Of a stretch of DNA of 64,000 bases, positions 61,697 to 64,000 are shown piece after piece. The translations under genes and the position numbers were made by a program. Location: assembly GCF_003367505.1 (NCBI RefSeq), contig NZ_PXXX01000010.1, positions 248,001-312,000 on the forward strand, in the 5' to 3' direction. Under the pieces are notes generated by a model. The model was not told the DNA's origin. It saw nothing but the letters and a program-made list of their open reading frames with translations, and did no database searches. Origin of the DNA: Lysinibacillus capsici (GTDB taxonomy: Bacteria > Bacillota > Bacilli > Bacillales_A > Planococcaceae). Position 1 is the stretch's first letter, and every line of letters begins with the position of its first letter.

Positions 61697-63103
61697 TTGA
61701 CCAAACATAGTAGACTATCACAAATTATTGAAGAAAAACGAGAAAAATTAATTGAAGTGAGTAATCAAATCTGGCAATATGCTGAAACAGGATTTGAAGA
61801 ATTTAAATCTGCTGAACTATTAAGCAAAGCACTAGAGGATGAAGGTTTTGAAGTGGAGAAAGGTGTTGCCCAAATTGAAACCGCCTTCATAGGAACGTCT
61901 GGTCATGGCAATCCTGTTATCGCATTTCTAGGAGAATTTGATGCGCTTACTGGTTTAAGTCAACATGGCGGTATAGCGCAGCCAAATCCACAAGAAGCAG
62001 GAGGTAACGGTCATGGGTGTGGACATAATTTATTAGGTACAGGTTCACTTGGTGCTGCTATTGCATTACGTGATTACATGCAAGAGAACAATATCGAAGG
62101 AACGGTCCGTTATTACGGTTGTCCTGGGGAAGAAATCGGTGGCGGTAAGACCTTTATGGCAAGAGAGGGTGTTTTTGATGATGTTGATATTGCTTTGACT
62201 TGGCATCCAGGAACAACGAATAATATTATGTCGGTTGCCACACTCGCTTGTTACGAAGTGTACTTTAAATTCAAAGGTAAAAGCGCCCATGCAGCTGCTA
62301 GCCCTCACTTAGGGAGAAGTGCTCTTGATGCTGTGGAGTTGATGAATATAGGAGTAAATTATTTACGAGAGCATATCATTCCTGAAGCAAGAGTCCATTA
62401 TGCCATTACAAATACAGGTGGTTTTTCTCCAAATGTTGTACAAGCAGAGGCAGAAGTTTTGTATTTTGTAAGAGCTCCAAGAGTTTCTCAAACGGAGGAT
62501 ATCTACCAACGTATTTGTGAAATTGCAAGAGGTGCTGCTCTGATGACTGGTACTGAGGTAGAAATAGATCTAGCTTCAGCTCTTTCTAATGTGCTTCCAA
62601 ATACAACATTAGAACAGGTTATGTATGAAAATTTCATTAAATTAGGTACACCTTCTTATTCAGATGAGGAAATACAATTTGCTAGTGCTATTCGTAAAAC
62701 ACTATCGGAAGAGGAAAAAAAGGCGGATGTGCAAAGAAATCGTCAATTAGCTGGAAAAGATATTGCGGATATTATTGATCCATTTAAGCCTGATGAATTT
62801 ATGGCTGGATCTACTGATGTAGGTGATGTTAGCTGGCTTGTCCCAACTGCACAATGCATGACCGCATGTGAACCACTTGGAACCCCTCTTCATACATGGC
62901 AAATCGTAGCAACAGGGACAACTTCCTTAGCACATAAAGGCATGCTTCATGCAGGGAAAGTTATGGCTTCTACAGCACTGGATGTCCTTCTACAACCAGA
63001 ATTAATTGAACAAGCGAAGGCAGAATTAATTGAACGTCGAGCTGGTGAGGTATACACTTCCCCTCTGCCATCAGATGTAAAGCACTACAAAATTCGCTCA
63101 TAG
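61697..63103 (+). CDS. M20 family amidohydrolase, AbgB-like
   Basis: 468 aa. Metal and catalytic motifs of M20 peptidases are present: GEFDALTG, GNGHGCGHNLLGTGS, CPGEEIGGGKTFMA and LTWHPGTT; the dimerisation insert KGKSAHAAASPHLGRSALDAVEL follows. Length and the C-terminal region match AbgB, the catalytic subunit that splits p-aminobenzoyl-glutamate. No AbgA partner is adjacent. The start is TTG with AAGGGTGA upstream. It is in one transcript with the MFS gene. Confidence 0.87.
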   Translation: MTKHSRLSQIIEEKREKLIEVSNQIWQYAETGFEEFKSAELLSKALEDEGFEVEKGVAQIETAFIGTSGHGNPVIAFLGEFDALTGLSQHGGIAQPNPQEAGGNGHGCGHNLLGTGSLGAAIALRDYMQENNIEGTVRYYGCPGEEIGGGKTFMAREGVFDDVDIALTWHPGTTNNIMSVATLACYEVYFKFKGKSAHAAASPHLGRSALDAVELMNIGVNYLREHIIPEARVHYAITNTGGFSPNVVQAEAEVLYFVRAPRVSQTEDIYQRICEIARGAALMTGTEVEIDLASALSNVLPNTTLEQVMYENFIKLGTPSYSDEEIQFASAIRKTLSEEEKKADVQRNRQLAGKDIADIIDPFKPDEFMAGSTDVGDVSWLVPTAQCMTACEPLGTPLHTWQIVATGTTSLAHKGMLHAGKVMASTALDVLLQPELIEQAKAELIERRAGEVYTSPLPSDVKHYKIRS

Positions 63104-63110
63104 CATAACA

Positions 63111-63138
63111 AGAGAGTCCATATATCTATGGACTCTCC
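63111..63138. terminator. Bidirectional terminator
   Basis: AGAGTCCATA pairs with TATGGACTCT around a 4-nt loop; it lies between convergent genes. Confidence 0.75.
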
Positions 63139-64000
63139 TTAGAATGGAGAAATTTTATAAACCTTACGTGGACGTCCGCGTGTATGGGGTTTCTCCTCTG
63201 CAACGACTTCAGCAAATCCTTTTTCCTCAAGGGTTGTTAATATTCTGCGCGCACTTCGAGCTGGTATCTGCATATATTTTGCTAGCTCATTAGCATTCAG
63301 CTCATCACTTGCTAATTTTTTCAATGAGGACTTTAACTTATTTAATGTCATCACACTTAAGGTGGTTTTCTGACTTAAAGCCTCTAATTCTTCTGAGGTA
63401 TAGGAGTATGTAAGTTGTTCAGGCTTTCCAAGCGGTCCTGCAATTTTTTTATCATCAAAACAAACCATCCATGAACCCTTATCGCATTCCTTTGCATGCA
63501 ATAAGGCATTTCCAGCGTTTATTTCTGCGTCATATACCGTTTGACCAATCCCAATTCCACAAGTCATGGCCTCTTGATCTAGCGGTGTGAAATCTTCTAT
63601 ATCAGGCATTTGGTTAAAATTCTTCGTTATATCCTCCATTAAGCCTCTCGTAGTGAAAATCACATAACGCCCAAATCTTGTAGATTTAATGGAACCATGG
63701 ATGCTTTTTGTGTACGTCAGCAAATGCTCCATTATCTTAAGTTCCATTCTAAACAGCTCATCTGTTGAGAAGTTATTTTTTGCGATTCCTAAAAATGGAT
63801 CAATTTCGATTATTTGTACAGCAATTTGAGTCGCCTTATAGCGTAGCATTTCATATGTTCGTAGCATATTCGTAATAACAGCCTCTACAGCCATCGAGGA
63901 TGGGAACAATCGATAGGTTGGAACACCTAGCAATTGTAGTTCATGATGAATAGGATGACCAGTAATTGCAGCCTTTGTTTGGCCACTTTCCCAAAGCTTA
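63139..64000 (-). CDS. Transcriptional regulator with cyclase-like sensor domain (5' end cut by window)
   Basis: At least 287 residues are visible; the frame is open to base 64000, so an internal TTG at 63933 is not the real start. The middle part (TRFGRYVIFTTRGLMEDITK, then CGIGIGQTVYDAEINAGNAL) has the look of a degenerate GGDEF or nucleotide-cyclase fold. The C-terminal 70 residues form a winged helix (LNANELAKYMQIPARSARRI) with an RGRPRKVY tail. It probably regulates the convergent MFS/amidohydrolase operon or a gene outside the window. The family is not recognised. Confidence 0.7.
   Translation of the reverse strand, partial: KLWESGQTKAAITGHPIHHELQLLGVPTYRLFPSSMAVEAVITNMLRTYEMLRYKATQIAVQIIEIDPFLGIAKNNFSTDELFRMELKIMEHLLTYTKSIHGSIKSTRFGRYVIFTTRGLMEDITKNFNQMPDIEDFTPLDQEAMTCGIGIGQTVYDAEINAGNALLHAKECDKGSWMVCFDDKKIAGPLGKPEQLTYSYTSEELEALSQKTTLSVMTLNKLKSSLKKLASDELNANELAKYMQIPARSARRILTTLEEKGFAEVVAEEKPHTRGRPRKVYKISPF

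Noticed and set aside
1..64000. CRISPR arrays, tRNA or rRNA genes, transposases and prophage genes
   Set aside because: No regularly spaced repeats, no clover-leaf-like or rRNA sequence, and no recognisable transposase, integrase or phage structural protein was seen on either strand by reading; a dedicated scan (tRNAscan-SE, Infernal, CRISPR finder) would be decisive.

Overview
The window looks like chromosome from a low-GC Gram-positive rod of the Bacillaceae/Planococcaceae, most like Lysinibacillus. This rests on AT-rich composition, strong AGGAGG-type ribosome binding sites, frequent TTG and GTG starts, and gene families typical of that group (YitT, GrpB, DUF523, DUF418, YxlEFG-like ABC sets, YbfB/YjiJ-type MFS). 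The genus is an inference from gene content. I see no rRNA, tRNA, CRISPR array, transposase or prophage module.

Layout. 0-4.5 kb: end of a YiaA-like gene, a GntR/2,3-butanediol dehydrogenase operon, a serine beta-lactamase-like hydrolase and an LmrA/YxaF-type TetR regulator. 4.7-9.2 kb: a large transporter, then a YxlE-YxlF-YxlG-like ABC operon ending in a YtrA-type GntR regulator, with a divergent HTH regulator. 9.2-14 kb: YitT, a YbfB-type MFS/LysR pair and a Na/Pi cotransporter. 14.3-18 kb: an operon of phospholipid-methyltransferase-like enzyme, DedA protein, response regulator and histidine kinase. 19-33 kb: four ABC exporters, two of them with their own TetR regulator and one with a two-component system; the fourth is a MacB/FtsX-type exporter. 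33-38.4 kb: housekeeping singletons and a second YbfB-type MFS/LysR pair. 38.5-42.5 kb: guanine deaminase, an NCS2 purine permease and a sarcosine/N-methyltryptophan oxidase-like enzyme.

42.5-46.1 kb holds a compact operon: divergent GTP cyclohydrolase II, RibD, an FAD monooxygenase and a HAD phosphatase. It has no ribB, ribE or ribH, and its leader carries two competing hairpins. This is the best candidate for an undescribed pathway. 46.3-50.2 kb: a BusR-like (GntR + RCK_C) regulator beside a complete OpuA glycine-betaine transporter, with an inverted repeat centred on the opuA -10 box; this suggests control of osmolyte uptake by c-di-AMP. 50.2-51.1 kb: a guanidine-I (ykkC) riboswitch with terminator in front of a pair of SMR exporters.

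51.1-64 kb: a membrane-anchored PstS-like protein, a YbaK-type deacylase, two structured intergenic repeats, a YgiC/YgiB-like pair, DUF418, a tiny phospholipase A2-like protein, two GNATs, a PNPOx-fold protein, an AraC regulator, and an MFS transporter with an AbgB-like M20 amidohydrolase beside a regulator cut by the window edge. A 16-bp palindrome (AGTGTAAAATTACACT) occurs at the same promoter position in front of two unrelated membrane-protein genes 33 kb apart, pointing to a shared regulator.
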